A stretch of 64,000 nucleotides of DNA. Source: Salticus scenicus (Eukaryota; Arthropoda; Arachnida; Araneae; Salticidae). The notes below the pieces were generated by a model. The model did no database searches. It was not told where the DNA came from and saw nothing but the letters and a program-made list of their open reading frames with translations. The stretch covers positions 201,066,480 to 201,130,479 of the forward strand of contig OZ005648.1 of NCBI GenBank assembly GCA_963930645.1, given 5' to 3'. Positions within the stretch are counted from its first letter, which is position 1. The number at the start of each line of letters is the position of its first letter. Position numbers and translations under genes: made by a program. Below, in pieces: positions 1-12,327 of this stretch.

Positions 1-670
1 TAGCCAAAAGTATTAAGAAACTTATATGAAAACCCCAAACAAATATCGTCTAAATTAAAAAGCTTATGAGAGATAGAATGAACAGAATTTCAGTTCCTCA
101 CAAAATATAAGCAAAACTATAAGGGGCTTTACTCAGATTTTTATTTTTATTGAATCAATGCCCAATAGTAATACAGTGTTCGCTGATTTTAAATAAATAT
201 TGATAAAACCCCCTATCATCATCTTTTTTTGTTTGTTTGTTTGTTTGAGAGGAACTAAAATTCTGCTCATTCTATAACTCATAACTTTTTGAATTTAGAT
301 AGGCATACTATTGTAACAATCGCAGCTATCGTAGATCACAAGTCGGATCGTACACTCCGCAGCAAAAGTATCTGAGCACTAGCAATAATCCCTGTCTTAA
401 AAAAGTACACGTAATACTGTTTTGTTAAATAAATCCTTGTCGAGTCATGTGCTTAGTTTGTTTAAGAACATGATTCGACAAGGACTTATTTAAATTTTTG
501 TTTAATTTTTTACTCGTCCTCTTTTCCTCTTGTAGACAAACTTTCGCTGGAATATATAACGTATAACATTTTCTTTATGCTCCCAAAGTTGTAAGACAAT
601 TCCTGCAGAATTTTTCCTAGATATTTGGCAAAACATTTAAATTTGAAAGTGTCCAAATACTTATTGGTGG
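1..670. repeat. Truncated copy of a Tc1/mariner-like non-autonomous element (family M1), cut by the window edge
   Basis: The stretch from about 1 to 300 resembles 7570-7870 (shared blocks such as CTTATATGAAAACCCCAAA and the AGATAGAATGAAC neighbourhood). The stretch from about 510 to 668 resembles 8290-8474 (the 'ATATTTGGCAAAACATTT' and 'GTGTCCAAATAC' neighbourhoods). The order is the same as in the complete copy at 7103-8474, so this is the right-hand part of the same family. A degenerate palindromic MITE (361-500) sits in it where the complete copy has different sequence. No coding capacity is seen. Confidence 0.6.
361..500. repeat. Degenerate copy of palindromic MITE family M3
   Basis: The inner palindrome (TTTTGTTAAATAAATCCTTG ... 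CAAGGACTTATTTAAA) and the AAAAAGTACAC block match the two well-preserved copies at 8715-8923 and 20389-20603. The outer terminal inverted repeats are eroded: on the left only AGCAAAAGTATCTGAGCACT remains recognisable, and on the right the terminus is missing. Confidence 0.55.
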
Positions 671-1332
671 ATAATATATATCTAGAGGGGAAATTAATTT
701 AATTTAATTTTAAGAATGTACGGTACAGTATCTTCAAATCTTTGAATTAACAAATCAAATGTTCCAGAAATTCGACTGAAGTAGGAATTTGAATGATTTT
801 TTTTTTAATATGATTCTTGAGGAATCTGTGTTCTAAATTCTTGATATCTCAATTCTTGTCATTTTGCTATTAACTAATCACGGATATCTAGTATCTGGGG
901 TTCATCATTCGCTTACTAATCAAAAATTTAAAAAAAGAAAAATATTCAATTATGTTACCATAACCTTTTTAAAATAATTCCAATTCAATATCTGATCATT
1001 ATATGATAACACACATTCAGTTTTAATCATAGATGTTTAGAAAGATTTGAATTGAAAAATTGTTCACGATAGTATTCTTTCCTGGATATCGGGAAATTTC
1101 AGCTCAGTCTATAAAAGTGAGATCGTGCAATTAAAAAGGGAGATAATTAACCGAATCTAATCGTTTTTATATTCTCTTACATCTGCACAGATTTCAACAT
1201 TTCGGGATTTTTTCATACCACTATTTTTAAAGAGTTATCTTCTTATTTAATCACAGACGTTTCGATTATAAATAAAGAGAATATTTCAATTAAAAATTAT
1301 TGGTATTAAAACACCTGAAAGTTTTCAACATT

Positions 1333-1704
1333 GGTACATGGTAGAAAAAAGTATTGTTTTGAGGTCGAATTTTTGAAACTGATCTTTTCCTGTAGTTATA
1401 CGTATTGAGGTTCCATGAATACGAAAATTAGGTTTTTAGTGGCTGGTCTGTGTTTCTGTCGATGCGTATGTTTGTGTATGTATGAATGTTATCAGCATAG
1501 CTCAAAAACTGATATTGGCCAGCAGTTTAAATTCGATATTCTAAATTTGTATGACATGGGGGTTTTACTTGAAACTTTTCAATGTGATCCGACAAATGTT
1601 CTGGGTAGAAGGGCATAAAAAAAAAAAAGTATATTACATCTACGGGCGGAATTTTCCACTGGTACAGATTAACAGCTTTAGAGTGCATTAAACGTAACAA
1701 AATT

Positions 1705-1796
<92 letters not shown>

Positions 1797-2560
1797 GCAT
1801 AAAACTATGTTTTCCTGTAAAATATGGTAAGAAAAAGTATTCATCATTTGTTTACAGAACAAAATAATTTACAAAACAAAACTTACAAAATAATTCAGGT
1901 ATATTAGGACAATACTTTATAAATTGCTGGAAATATTTTCAAGTAAGTTATTTGTTTTTCATATTGTGTTAAATTTAAGTACACTCTGCGGCGTGTAAAT
2001 AACTTTTAGATAACATACAGAATTGCCCAAAATTAAGTGAATACATTCTTCCTTATTGATTATAAGTGATGAAAATACAAAATTGTATTAAATGCAGGAA
2101 AATAGCTTTATTATATACTATATTAAAGAAAGAATTAGTTATATTCTAAATTTCAGTGCTGTAATTATGCGTTTTAACGCCCTCTGAATACGAAAAGCAA
2201 GTTTTTAGTGTTTGTTCTGTGTCTATGTCTGTTAGCAGAGTAACTTAAAAACAAATAATTGCGAAAAAATCAAATTAAGTATTTTGAAGATCATATGTAG
2301 TTTCCATTTGACAATATTGGTAAGTTTCAAAGAATGTTGTGGGTCAATTTTTTTCTAAATAATATGGAATTAAATTTTTAATTTAATAAAAACTCCATTT
2401 GCTATGAATGTAAGTATTTTATTTAATCGGAGTTAGTAGGGGCAGGAGACCCCTCCCACAGAAATAGATTTGAAGTAAAATTACTAAACAAAACTGTTTT
2501 CAAAGTAAATTTATATGCAGTACTTGTTTATGAACAGTACGCAGGATATAAAAAAGTCGT
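1333..2560 (-). repeat. Old, diverged copy of repeat family R1 (hairpin-tailed), minus orientation
   Basis: The left end (GGTACATGGTAGAAAAAAGT, then a GAATACGAAAATTAGGTTTT neighbourhood) corresponds to the hairpin end of R1. The middle contains the 'GCCCAAAATTAAGTGAATAC' block also found near 14320. The right part has the GGGG...CCCCTCCCACAGAA block matched at 14771 and 27000. It is clearly more diverged than the copies at 25961 and 54511. An internal (TA)n tract has expanded inside it. The 67-codon open frame at 1415-1618 is not conserved in other copies and is not called a gene. Confidence 0.5.
1706..1793. repeat. (TA)n microsatellite
   Basis: An uninterrupted run of about 40 TA units is visible. 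Confidence 0.95.
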
Positions 2561-2569
2561 GTATGTTCT

Positions 2570-3137
2570 ACAACCAGATTGTTTTAACAGTTAAAACGTG
2601 AATATTATTCCAGGATACTGAATAAGGAAATGTTCATTTTTGTTTATTTTAAAATTAAACGACCGTAAAAAATACACTTGCGATTTATTACGTATACTGT
2701 ACGTGACTATTTCAATAAAGTACCAGGAAAAATGTTGAGGAATGTGAAACTCTTGTATTACTTAAATGTCTGCCATTTATTAAATTATGCTTAACTGAAC
2801 TAAGAAACCTGTTACAACATTTACAATTCATAATTCACAAGATAATATCTTATTAAAGTTGAGTGGATTTTGTATCACAGTAAGACTAAACAATTGTCAG
2901 TTGGTGACGATCTATGATTCTTCTCTAGGGATGGTCCGGAGGCATATGCTATCACAGTTTTAATCCTCAGCGAAGGGCATGTCTCCTTCGCTTTAATAAC
3001 ACCAAGAGATTATCTTGATAAATATTTTTAATCCATATTTTTTGTGTATAACCCAATCACTAAAAATGTTAAAATTACCCTTAAAATGTTATTATTAATA
3101 TATTTTTTAATTACTATGTTTCTTTTTTTATTTTCAG
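2570..3137. other. Non-coding stretch upstream of the arrestin-like exon
   Basis: No gene, RNA or repeat end is recognised here. It ends in a polypyrimidine tract and an AG acceptor directly before the exon at 3138, so its last part is intron. A short GC-richer patch at 2928-2990 contains a small inverted repeat (CGAAGG ... CCTTCG) of unknown meaning. Confidence 0.4.
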
Positions 3138-3260
3138 CCATCCGGGTCCTGCTACGTGGAAAAGCACATGCCGAATGGAAAGTAGTAGTGAGTGGAGATC
3201 GGAGAACGGTCAAAGACGATCATGTTTTTATAGATGACAGAGCTCTTTGTTGGGGCAAAG
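3138..3260 (+). CDS. Internal coding exon of an alpha-arrestin (arrestin-domain-containing) protein
   Basis: A 123-bp exon is flanked by a textbook acceptor (long T-rich tract, then CAG at 3135-3137) and donor (AAAG|GTGAG at 3257-3265). It carries two bases of a split first codon, 40 complete codons and one base of the next. The peptide runs from IRVLLRGKAHAEW to FIDDRALCWGK. The 'I.v.lrGkA..eW' strand followed by a short turn and 'y.d....Wgk' is the pattern of the arrestin N-terminal beta-sandwich in ARRDC/TXNIP-type alpha-arrestins, which act as adaptors linking membrane cargo to NEDD4-family ubiquitin ligases (family knowledge). It is far more GC-rich and codon-like than its surroundings. 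No neighbouring exon was found in the window, implying very large introns. An extended reading into the intron on both sides is open by chance. Family assignment is from remembered pattern, not a search; exon status is firmer than the name. Confidence 0.68.
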
Positions 3261-3549
3261 GTGAGAATAATTTAACTTAACATAACATTATTAACGATGC
3301 TTTGAAAATTTTTATTATACATTCATGCTAGGAATCATTAAATATATTTAGTTGTCTGAAATATTATAGTAACATGTGTTTCTAATTGTGAAATAGAGTA
3401 AAGCAACGGTCTAATAAAACTATTAGATACCTAACATGGATAGATAGTTCACTGTATCTTGTCAATCAAAGAAAAACAAACAGAAGTGAAGTGAGTAACA
3501 GAGTTACGTGAATGTCAATAAATCAAGAACTTCAGTTCTTGTAACTTTA

Positions 3550-3870
3550 CAAGACCACGGTAGCCTAATTATAAAAGCGTCTAACTTGTATTCGGAGGAC
3601 TGCAGGTTTGATGCTCGAACCGGCAAAAAAACATCGTGTTTATTAATGGTTGCAGGTACACGAAAAATCTGTCGTAATCACGATGTCCTTTATGTTCCTT
3701 CAAATTAATATATTTTAGGGTTACCGAAGCAGTGGAACTATCCCTTCTAGGGAGGATAAAAAATGTGATGGCCTGTCTCTAGACCACTTCTGGAGGTTAG
3801 TTCCGGACAGTTGCCAACTGCCTATTGCGTAGTTCTAACGTGATGTAAAACCCACTCAAACTCACCTTAT
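3550..3870 (+). repeat. tRNA-derived SINE
   Basis: The head resembles a tRNA with polymerase III boxes: an A-box-like GGTAGCCTAATTATAAAAGC (from about 3560) and a B-box-like GCAGGTTTGATGCTCGAACC (from about 3602). An unrelated body follows (ATCGTGTTTATTAATGGTTG; ATCCCTTCTAGGGAGGATAA; a CCTGTCTCTAGACCACTTCT segment). Such a head-plus-body structure is typical of SINEs. The start and end are approximate; no clear target duplication or poly(A) tail is visible. The 66-codon frame through it is an accident. Confidence 0.55.
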
Positions 3871-3879
3871 AACATTACA

Positions 3880-4490
3880 AAATGAATAATTATAAAGTAA
3901 TTTAACATAAATTTCAGGAACAAATATCCCAATACGCATGACTTAAATGTTTTAGGAGAAGGCTTCCATGGCTGCAGATTTAAATTGATTCACATTCAGT
4001 TAAACACAAACTACTCACCCCTATATTAAGCAGATGTTTATATCTTTGTCTAAACAATGAAGCTACATTTAGCATATTTCAGAAAAAAATAATTTGCATT
4101 TGCAAAAAAACTTTACTTAGGACAAAGTTCCAAGTTTATTCCAAGTTTCGACCCAAGTTATAGTGATTGCACTTGTTGAAATACAATAGTTTACTTTGTC
4201 TAACTAATATATATATATATAACTGGCAAAGCGTGCAATGGAAAATGGTTCAATTATTTGAATTTACAGGTACTCAAGGAGTGCAACGTTACATATGAGA
4301 CGAATAAATGTCGAAATGTTTGCGATCTGCCATTGAAAACTATCGTGTACCGCATGCAGTTATTCGTGAATTAGATTGGTAGACATATTAAGCCACATTT
4401 GTAGGCAGCGATAAACGGTGTTTGTTATTAATAAGAAAACGGTTATATAATATTTCAATTTGAAATTACGTATTCATTTATCACGCATAT
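3880..4490. other. Non-coding stretch, nothing recognised
   Basis: AT-rich sequence with a short TA run near 4208. No exon-like segment, RNA gene or repeat terminus could be supported. Confidence 0.4.
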
Positions 4491-4498
4491 TACATATG

Positions 4499-4665
4499 CA
4501 GGGTGTCGATAGTCGAAATTTTTTCCCTGATTCTTCCACCAGCATTTTTTTTTTTTTTTTTGGAAAATTTTATAAGTAAGTTTGCACGAATAATTAAACG
4601 AAAAATTATTATATAAACATACTGGAGGATGAATCAGGGAAAAAATTTCGACTGTTGACACCCAG
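4499..4665. repeat. hAT-like MITE with ~35-bp terminal inverted repeats
   Basis: The left end starts CAGGGTGTCGATAGTCGAAA and continues through TTTTTTCCCTGATTC. The right end is its inverted copy (GAATCAGGGAAAAAA ... GACACCCAG), with about three mismatches over ~35 bp. The interior is AT-rich with a T18 run and has no open frame. A CAGGG-type terminus is typical of hAT elements. The flanks (TACATATG and ACATGTAG) are only roughly alike, so the 8-bp duplication expected for hAT is unproven. Confidence 0.65.
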
Positions 4666-4838
4666 ACATGTAGCGCCAAAAATTTTCTAGCGGCTACTTT
4701 TGATCTTTATTTATTTTCCTTTTTTTTTTAAATAAAAACTGTATACTCTATACTGTACATGCATGCAAATTTTTATGACATTTGGTGCACTACACTAAGA
4801 GATAAGGCTCCGAACCCCTCACGTTATTTTGTGCGTAT

Positions 4839-5010
4839 TCTTTATATACAATGCATATACATGACACTTTAATTTATTGCATACATATAACATACTTTCA
4901 GTGGATAAATACATACATATGACTCATCAGTTATATACAATGCATATACATAACTCTTAAATGTAATGCATATGTAATTTCAATGGATAAATACATACAT
5001 ATAATGCATG
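4839..5010. repeat. Two-copy tandem duplication, ~85 bp unit
   Basis: TATATACAATGCATATACAT occurs near 4842 and again near 4931, each followed by GGATAAATACATACATAT (near 4902 and 4984). This gives two diverged units of about 82-89 bp. Confidence 0.6.
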
Positions 5011-5029
5011 CAATACAAATAATACATAC

Positions 5030-7100
5030 TTTTGGGCATTTTGGATCGCAATCTATATAATATTTCTCTAACATGGTCCAGTTACGATTAAGTTTTGTCG
5101 AAACGATATGATAGTGATGTAATTAATAAAACACGCGAAGATAAATAATAATATTTATAAATGAACAATATTTACGCACGCGGACTCAGCTCAAAGATCT
5201 AATAAGAAATAATGAGGACATTTGTCTGATAAGAGTATTTTATAAATAATGTATTTTTAAAAGTTGAATTTTAAAAATCTTTGCAAGCGTCATTTTAAAT
5301 CTAGCAATACTTTAAAAATGTATGCAGAATATGAATTATTATCATAAATTGAATTATTATCATAAAAAGTATAATCAAAATAGGAAGTAGCTTTTTTTTT
5401 TAATTATGACAAAATAAATAAATAAAAAGTCATCGCCAACAAGACGACAAAAATTTAAAATTCGTTCATGTGAGTCCTATACTAAAACAGTACTGCGTTG
5501 CGGAAGTATAAAAACTGGGTCGTCAATTATGAATTTTATTTCGAAACCTTTCTTTGTATGATTTTAGTTTCACTATTGCACAATATTAATTTGGTTCTAA
5601 TAATAATTGGGCGACTGGTGAATTAAAATTTAAATTAGGTGGTGAAATTCATATAATATTAGTTTAAAATTTTAAAGGTGAATAAGAAAGAAATAAAATG
5701 CGAAAATTTCCCATGGGTTTACTAGTCTAAAATAAAAAACCTATGTTTGTAATAACGATACATACATTTAAATTGAAGAATCTTAATTCCACTAAGCTGT
5801 GTTTTTCCCTAACAACGCTTTTTCAACAAATAAAAATAATAGATACATTGTTGAAAAATAAAACCAAGCAAGTTACTTTTACATCATCAAGCTTAAAAAT
5901 ATGACCACTTCTTATTTTCTTAAGTGGATTAAAGATAGTTTTAAAACGTAAATATTTTGAAAACTCATCCCATACAAGAAAAAATAAATGAATAAATAAC
6001 CCTACATAATTGCTTATGAATACAATTCGCCCAGCTTCAAAGTTCTTTAAAAATAAATAACAGAAACTAACGTTTTTAAAAAAACGTGAATTCCAACATG
6101 GCAACTGGTAGATCGATAATAACATCTGTTGTAAAATTAAAGCTGCTAAAGTTGTCTTACCTTTTTATTACGAGCAAGAGCCGATGTTGGTGTAGTGTGG
6201 GAAGAAAATTTTAATTTATTTATTCGTTATAAATTTACTTGCGCTTTTTTTTTTTATTGTTACATTTTCTGTTTTAAAATGCAATTTTTATGCTGGTATT
6301 AAGAAAGAGTAAATACTGATTATTTTTTTCGAAAACTTTCATTATTTTACATGATAGAAATTTTTAGTTGCTTTAATATTTTTTGTTTTAAATTTAATTT
6401 TGACACAACTTCTTTCTAAAATTTATGTAGTGAGAAATGTAAATATATATATATATTTTTTTTTTTTTTTGTGATTGTTTTGCGATTAAAAAGAATTGCT
6501 TAATTAAATATCAACAAGATTAAAAGCGGTTTTTTTAAATTTATTATAAATGATACACATAATTTTTAATTAATTTCTATATTTATCAAGATAAATTTAC
6601 TGCATATTGTTTCCCTAAAAAATCTGATTCGATTAAAAATTTTTTTTAGAATTATTGTATTTTTAATTTGTGAATTTCTTTACTCTATGACGGTAAAAAT
6701 TATTATTAATGTCAGAAACCAGATATTATACTTGCAAATGTTTTCCAAATATATTTGGAAAAATAAATTAATAAATGATAATAAACAGAAACGTAAAAGA
6801 TACTGACAGCTGTTAACCAAAATCTAATTAAATGAATTTTATTTTTTTTTTGTTATGAATCTAGTATTTTTAATATAAATTTATAATACTTACGTAGATT
6901 AATGTAAGTTCATATAAATGGTACCATAATAAATGACGTTTTTCTCAATCACTATACTAAACTTTCTTACATTGCTCATTAAGATAAATGGTTCATATTA
7001 TGTTTTCTATCGGAAACAATAAGATGTGCTTAACTAGTATTTTTAAATTATACATAAATTTCCGCTATTACGTACATATACACCCCCCCCCCCTTATATA
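5030..7100. other. AT-rich non-coding stretch
   Basis: No gene supported. Frames here are short and of low complexity. A segment at about 5655-5727 (AATTTTAAAGGTGAATAAGA ... TGCGAAAATTT ... GGGTTTACTAGT) recurs in related form at 58217-58285, so at least that part is an old dispersed repeat. Homopolymer runs and a short C12 run at 7083-7094 are present. Confidence 0.4.
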
Positions 7101-7102
7101 TA

Positions 7103-8474
7103 CACTGTCTTTCCATAAATGACCAGACACTTTCGATTTCAGATGTTTCGTCAAATATCTAAAAAAATATTATTGACGAAATATCCTGAAACTTTGGACA
7201 TGCTACACCTCATACATTTCAGCAAAAGTTTTACCCCGAAAATGAAAAGAATCCAGTAAAAGATTAAAGAGAAAAACGAAATTTGTTCTTATTATCTATA
7301 ATCATTTATATATGACTGTCACATGTATTCATAAATATATAAAGATTTTTTGTTTAAAATCCTTTTTTTAATTATAACATTCAAGGTATATTAAATATAA
7401 TGCAATGCCATTTTCAGAAAACTTGACATTTTATATTAGACACAAGCTACTGCAATGAGAATATAGAAATATTAAATGCCTAATGAAATATGAGCATACT
7501 TAATAAACAACTTTTAACTGCCCATAGGTAAACTTCAACGAAATTTGATTTGCATAATTTATTAGTCAAATGTATTGAGCTACTTATATGGAAACCCCAA
7601 GGAAATATCGTGAAAACTGAAAAAGTTATTGTTGATAGAATGAACTTAATTTTTGTGCCTCTAAATAAATATATATATATATGAGGGGGGTTTACCCAAA
7701 TTTTTTCATTCTATCCATGGTAATATAATGTTCGTTGATTGTAAATAAGTATTAATAAAACACCATAGTTATTCAGCCCCCTCCTCTTCTTCTTTTTTTT
7801 TCAAATGAGCTGAAATTCAGTTCATTTTAACAACGATATATATATGTATACATTTTTTTTTTTTCACATTATTTGGTTGCGGTTTTCATTCAAGTAGCTC
7901 AATACATTTGGCTAATAAATTGTGCAAGTTAAATATCATCAAACCTTGTGCATGTACAGTTAAAAAATATTTACTAAAAATGATCAAATTTCTGGAGGTA
8001 CTTAATATTTTTGTATTCTGATTGCATTAGGTTTTGTTTAATATATTATTTTAAATTTCCTAAAAATAACATTGCATTGCATTTAATGCTCTGGGTGTTA
8101 TAATCAAAAAAGTGGGTTTTTTTCTTTGTAGTGTTTTTGCATTTTTTTAAAGGAACCTCTAACTCTGTATGAATATATGAATCAGTGTCCTGTATATTAA
8201 TACAGATAATTATAAGAAGCTTCATAATCATATGCTACAGCAAGGATGTATTTCAAGCATGAATTTTTACGGGGTGGTCCCAAACATTTTGTTTTTCTTT
8301 AACTTTTCACTAGTCCCTTTTTTGAATTCGAGGCAAAACTTTTGCTGAAATATATGAAGAAATGTAACCTTTTCCTTACTTATCCAAAGTTTCAGGATAA
8401 TGCGTGAAGAAGTTTTCTAGAAATTTGTCAAAACGTCTGAAAACGGAAGTGTCTGGTCATTTGTTGAATGGTAG
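7103..8474. repeat. Complete Tc1/mariner-like non-autonomous element (family M1), largely palindromic
   Basis: The termini are inverted. The left end carries AAATGACCAGACACTTTCGA and the right end, read on the other strand, AAATGACCAGACACTTCCG; both sit next to TA dinucleotides (7101-7102 and 8475-8476), fitting a TA target duplication. A second, inner inverted pair lies at about 7540-7600 and 7870-7945 (shared core GTATTGAGCTACTT and AATTTATTAG), so most of the element could fold back on itself. No transposase-like frame exists. Edges of the first ~20 bp are diverged between ends. Confidence 0.65.
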
Positions 8475-8508
8475 TATACATATATGTATATGTGTGTGCG
8501 TGTGTGTA

Positions 8509-9230
8509 CAGGTGTTGGACAAAATAATCTGAACACTTTCGCTCTTTTACGTTTCGTCGAATATCTTAAAAATACTTACCATGTTGTTCTTAAATTTTGG
8601 GAATAGGGAAAACATATCTTTCCTCATGTTTTTCAGCAAAGATTTTGTCACGAAGGTCCTCAGGGGACGAACAACAAATCCAATAAAATAAAAAGTATTT
8701 GTGATAACTATGTACAGTCGGTAACAAAAGTGTCCGAATACTAGCAAAAATTCCTATGTAAAAAAAAGTACACTTCATACGGTTTTGTTATATAAATCCG
8801 AATCTTGTTCTTAGTCAGTGTAAGAACATGATTTGATAAGGATTTATTTAACAAAACCGTATGAAGAGTATTTTTTTTACATAGGATTTTTTGCTAGTGT
8901 TCGGACACTTTTGTTACTGACTGTATATAGAAATGCTTGATCTGCAAATTTTAGATGTGGTTATAAATGTTATATTTTATATGTGTGTAGAGTTTTGTGA
9001 GGATATCTTGAATATTTAAAAAGTAATATTTTATTTAAAAATGCAAAAAACTTTCGCATATTTTTACTTTATAACTCCAAAGGTTTTTCTTCAAATTTCA
9101 TGAAACTTTCAGAAAGCATGACAACATATGCCTAAATTATTACACTGTAGTTTAAAACAAATGTATTTAATGTTCGGGAATTAATGAGCTGTTTTCTAAA
9201 AAGGTATATATGTATTTTGTCCAACACCTG
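8509..9230. repeat. Tc1/mariner-like MITE (family M2) with M3 nested inside
   Basis: The left end CAGGTGTTGGACAAAATA follows TA (8507-8508). The right end is its inverted copy TATTTTGTCCAACACCTG, followed by TA (9231-9232). The segment after the terminus (GAACACTTTCG ... GTTTCGTCGAATATCTTAAA) is recognisably related to the left end of M1 at 7103, so the two families share ancestry. Internal frames at 8547-8778 on the minus strand are not conserved coding regions. A 209-bp M3 MITE interrupts it. Confidence 0.75.
8715..8923. repeat. Palindromic MITE M3, complete copy nested in M2
   Basis: The termini CAGTCGGTAACAAAAGTGTC and GACACTTTTGTTACTGACTG are inverted copies, flanked by TA on both sides (8713-8714; 8924-8925). 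Practically the whole 209 bp is one long palindrome centred near 8815. This is typical of Tc1/mariner-derived MITEs. It is about the same length as the copy at 20389-20603. Confidence 0.85.
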
Positions 9231-9237
9231 TATGTGC

Positions 9238-9776
9238 GTATATATATATATATATATATATAATAAATCAAGGTTATAATGATTAAACACGATTAAGGAA
9301 GCCTGAATTAATCAATACGGATAGACCAACTCAGTATTATTACATTGTAACAGAAAAATTAAATATAATGGTAACAAAATATTAATTTAATTGATGGAAT
9401 AAGATTATATAAATAGATAATTCTTAAAAGCAACAAAAACCCATGTTTATAACGCAATAAAATGAGTTAATTAGCCAAAATTTAGCACCTAGGTGGGGCA
9501 TGTCGTTTATAAACAGACATAAAAGTTACCATTATATAATAATAAGTTTCATTACGAAGGAAGATACTTTCAAAATAAAAATAATTTACTAATAATCTAA
9601 GTATATATAATCTTTATGAACATATAATCTCAAATGATGATTTATTGTGGAACAAAAAAATAGATTGGTTCAAAATTTTCAATGACGATGGCATTTGATT
9701 TAATTGAAAGTTGAAAATAGTCTAAGCATTGTTTTAGCTAATATAATAATCTAGAATTATTTTTAAAAATATTTAT

Positions 9777-9825
<49 letters not shown>

Positions 9826-11696
9826 TTCGTGTTATACAGAATACAAAACCCTTAAAGCATTTAAAATAGAAATACTTTTTTAAACAATTATAATATCTAC
9901 GTTAGAAAGACAACGTCTTGCATACTCTTGCATGAAAGGAGGTGTTGACATTGTATGTTAATTGCAGTTTGTCAACCGGAAATACCTAGACATGAGTGAA
10001 ATACCCACCATAAGGATCTTGCATGGAAGGAAGTAAAACATCAGTACACTTATAATTTATTTTTCATAATTTGTAATTTTTCATTACTCATTTATCATTA
10101 TTTTGTATTAATACTTAAAAACAGATTTTTATTACAATGATCGGTATGTAAAATTATTTTTCTATTCAGCCCATGGTATGAAAATAATCAGCAGTGAGAG
10201 AAGAATTAATTCATAGGAGTTCTACAATCATAAAGTAATTAGAGATTGCATAGAAATTAATATTTGTAAGATTTTCAATGATGAAAAAAATATCATTCAT
10301 TTAATTCACATACCTTTTTTCATATCGAAAAAAAAAAATGCAAAATTTAAATTGCTGCTTGTGTATTTTAAAAGACTTTCAGGGGATAAAATAGAAAGAA
10401 AAAAGTATAAGTAAAATGAGGGCTATAATTCAACAGCTGTTAAATAAGTTAAAAAAATAATTTTTAATGCGCATTATTTGCTTCTTTTCCTTATTGATGT
10501 GTTAATTAAACTTATAATAAATAACAATCTTCTTTAATACATTTCTTTAATTAACATGTATTAATGTATCACGACACAAAAAGCGCATACATAAATAACA
10601 CCTACTAATTTATAATATTAGAAGTTAATATATAATACATTAAATTAAAATATAATTGCTTTTCTTATAAGTCGCTAAAATTCAAAAATCCTAAATAATG
10701 AAAAAATATTGCATTAAATGAAATTATATAATTTAAAGCTATATAAAAGAATAAAATTATAGATATTGTGTAATTTTACTTCATTTTCCTTCTATATAAA
10801 ATTACTAGTTTTATTTCCCCAAAATGGTTTGTAAAAAAATAAAGAAAGGAAATCATTCAAATATTAATTTAAATATATGTAGAAATATAGTTTTAACTAC
10901 ATTTTTTATTTCAATTCCATTTAGTTCAGATAATCAAAATTGGTACCAAGCATATTTTTCTAATAGATAATAATTTATCTGATAAAATAGAAATTAAAAA
11001 TTATTTGAAGAAACAAACAGGTTTTTTTAATGAGCTTTGCCTGCTTAACTGGAAGTTTCAAAAGCGCATTCTTTTCTGTCTTAAAATTAAATATAAATGA
11101 AAAATCTTATTATGAATAATAAAATATGGAAATTATGGAACACGTAAAGGATCAATATCAACAGCTGTCGAATAAATGAAGTTTTTTTTTTTTTTTTTTT
11201 TAATCATAATGTTCATAATACATAAATGTGGAGTCGCAGTTTTATTTGCTATGATAATATAGCGAAAAGCAAAATATTTTCAGCCACGGTAACATTTTTT
11301 TTTAAATCGATATTTAGGGAAAAGGCTGAACTCGACAGTCAAAATAGCGAATTTTCTACTACGTTATGAAATACATTCAGTGTTTTTTTTAAAAGCATGT
11401 CAACTAATAGACTTAAGTAGGAATTAAAATAAATCCTTTTATTTAGTTCTATTTTCTAAACATACACAGTTCACAATAACGCCTTGATTTAGTTACCCAA
11501 CTTTGGTTGATGATAATTACAGTGATATAAACGGTGTCTAGCTTTTATAAAGTAACTATGAAGTGTTTTAAAAGATTGTGTAAAGTACCTTCAAGTAAAA
11601 AAACTGGTAATTACCATACCTACCTCAAAAATTATATAAGATATGGGAAAACAGTTATTAACAAAGTTAAAAAAAAATGACATCGATTTAGTATGA
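9238..11696. other. AT-rich non-coding stretch with (TA)n runs
   Basis: TA microsatellites lie at 9238-9262 and 9781-9821. A repeated motif CTTGCATGAAAGGA / CTTGCATGGAAGGA occurs near 9928 and 10018. Nothing else could be supported; frames are short and biased by composition. Confidence 0.45.
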
Positions 11697-12254
11697 AAAA
11701 TGCCCTGTGCGGGATCCGGACGTAATATCGCGGGACAAAATCTCGCCGGACAAAATCACGCGTCAAAAAAATAGTATGATCTATTTGAAAATTTGATTTT
11801 GTGTCACTCGTGATCTCTGGCGGGGACACAGGGCCTTATAAATATTAATTAATTAATTAAAATAAATAAATAATAAGTCATAGCGTTGAATTTCATTATT
11901 TTATCTATGTTTATTTTTAAGTTATTTTATCTTTTGCTTTTCACTATTCAAAATACATTTTAAAAATCGTGTACATCACTGCTGACATTAAAGCTGAACA
12001 CTGTTCACAAACTTGAATTAAAAGTTTTAAAATTGATAAGCACGATTGAAATCATTATAACTAATTTTGACAAAAGTTAATAAATATAGTCTTTAAACTA
12101 TTTTAAGTAAAATTTATAAAAATGTTTGTTGTAGATTTGTCAGTATGTCAGTGCTCTGACTTAGGTATGTGTTGTCATGAAATTTTATACAACATTACTA
12201 ATAATTTTTGATAGAATGGAGTAGAAGGCTGATTTTTACCAACTATGTGAAAAA

Positions 12255-12327
12255 TACCAGAGCCGGGAATCGAACCCCGGGCCTTCCGCTTAACGCGCGG
12301 ATGCTCTAACCACTGAGCTACCCTGGC
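12255..12327 (-). pseudogene. tRNA-like sequence (SINE head or tRNA pseudogene), minus copy
   Basis: The 73-nt unit folds as a cloverleaf on the minus strand. Acceptor GCCAGGG pairs with CTCTGGT, here with a G-T first pair. The D arm is GCTC/GAGC and the anticodon stem TCCGC/GCGGA. The anticodon loop GCGTTAA puts GTT (Asn-type) at 34-36, but position 33 is C instead of the invariant U. The T arm fits best with an 8-base loop. These defects and its place in the inverted repeat argue for a SINE head. The pol III A box (TAGCTCAGTGG) and B box (GGTTCGATTCC) are intact. Confidence 0.7.

Noticed and set aside
3508..3708. 66-codon frame next to the arrestin exon as a further exon
   Set aside because: It lies in the tRNA-derived SINE, has no splice-site framing and no arrestin-like pattern.
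5823..6125. 100-codon minus-strand frame
   Set aside because: Low-complexity Phe/Leu/Ile composition and no recognisable motif; length is not surprising over 64 kb of such sequence.
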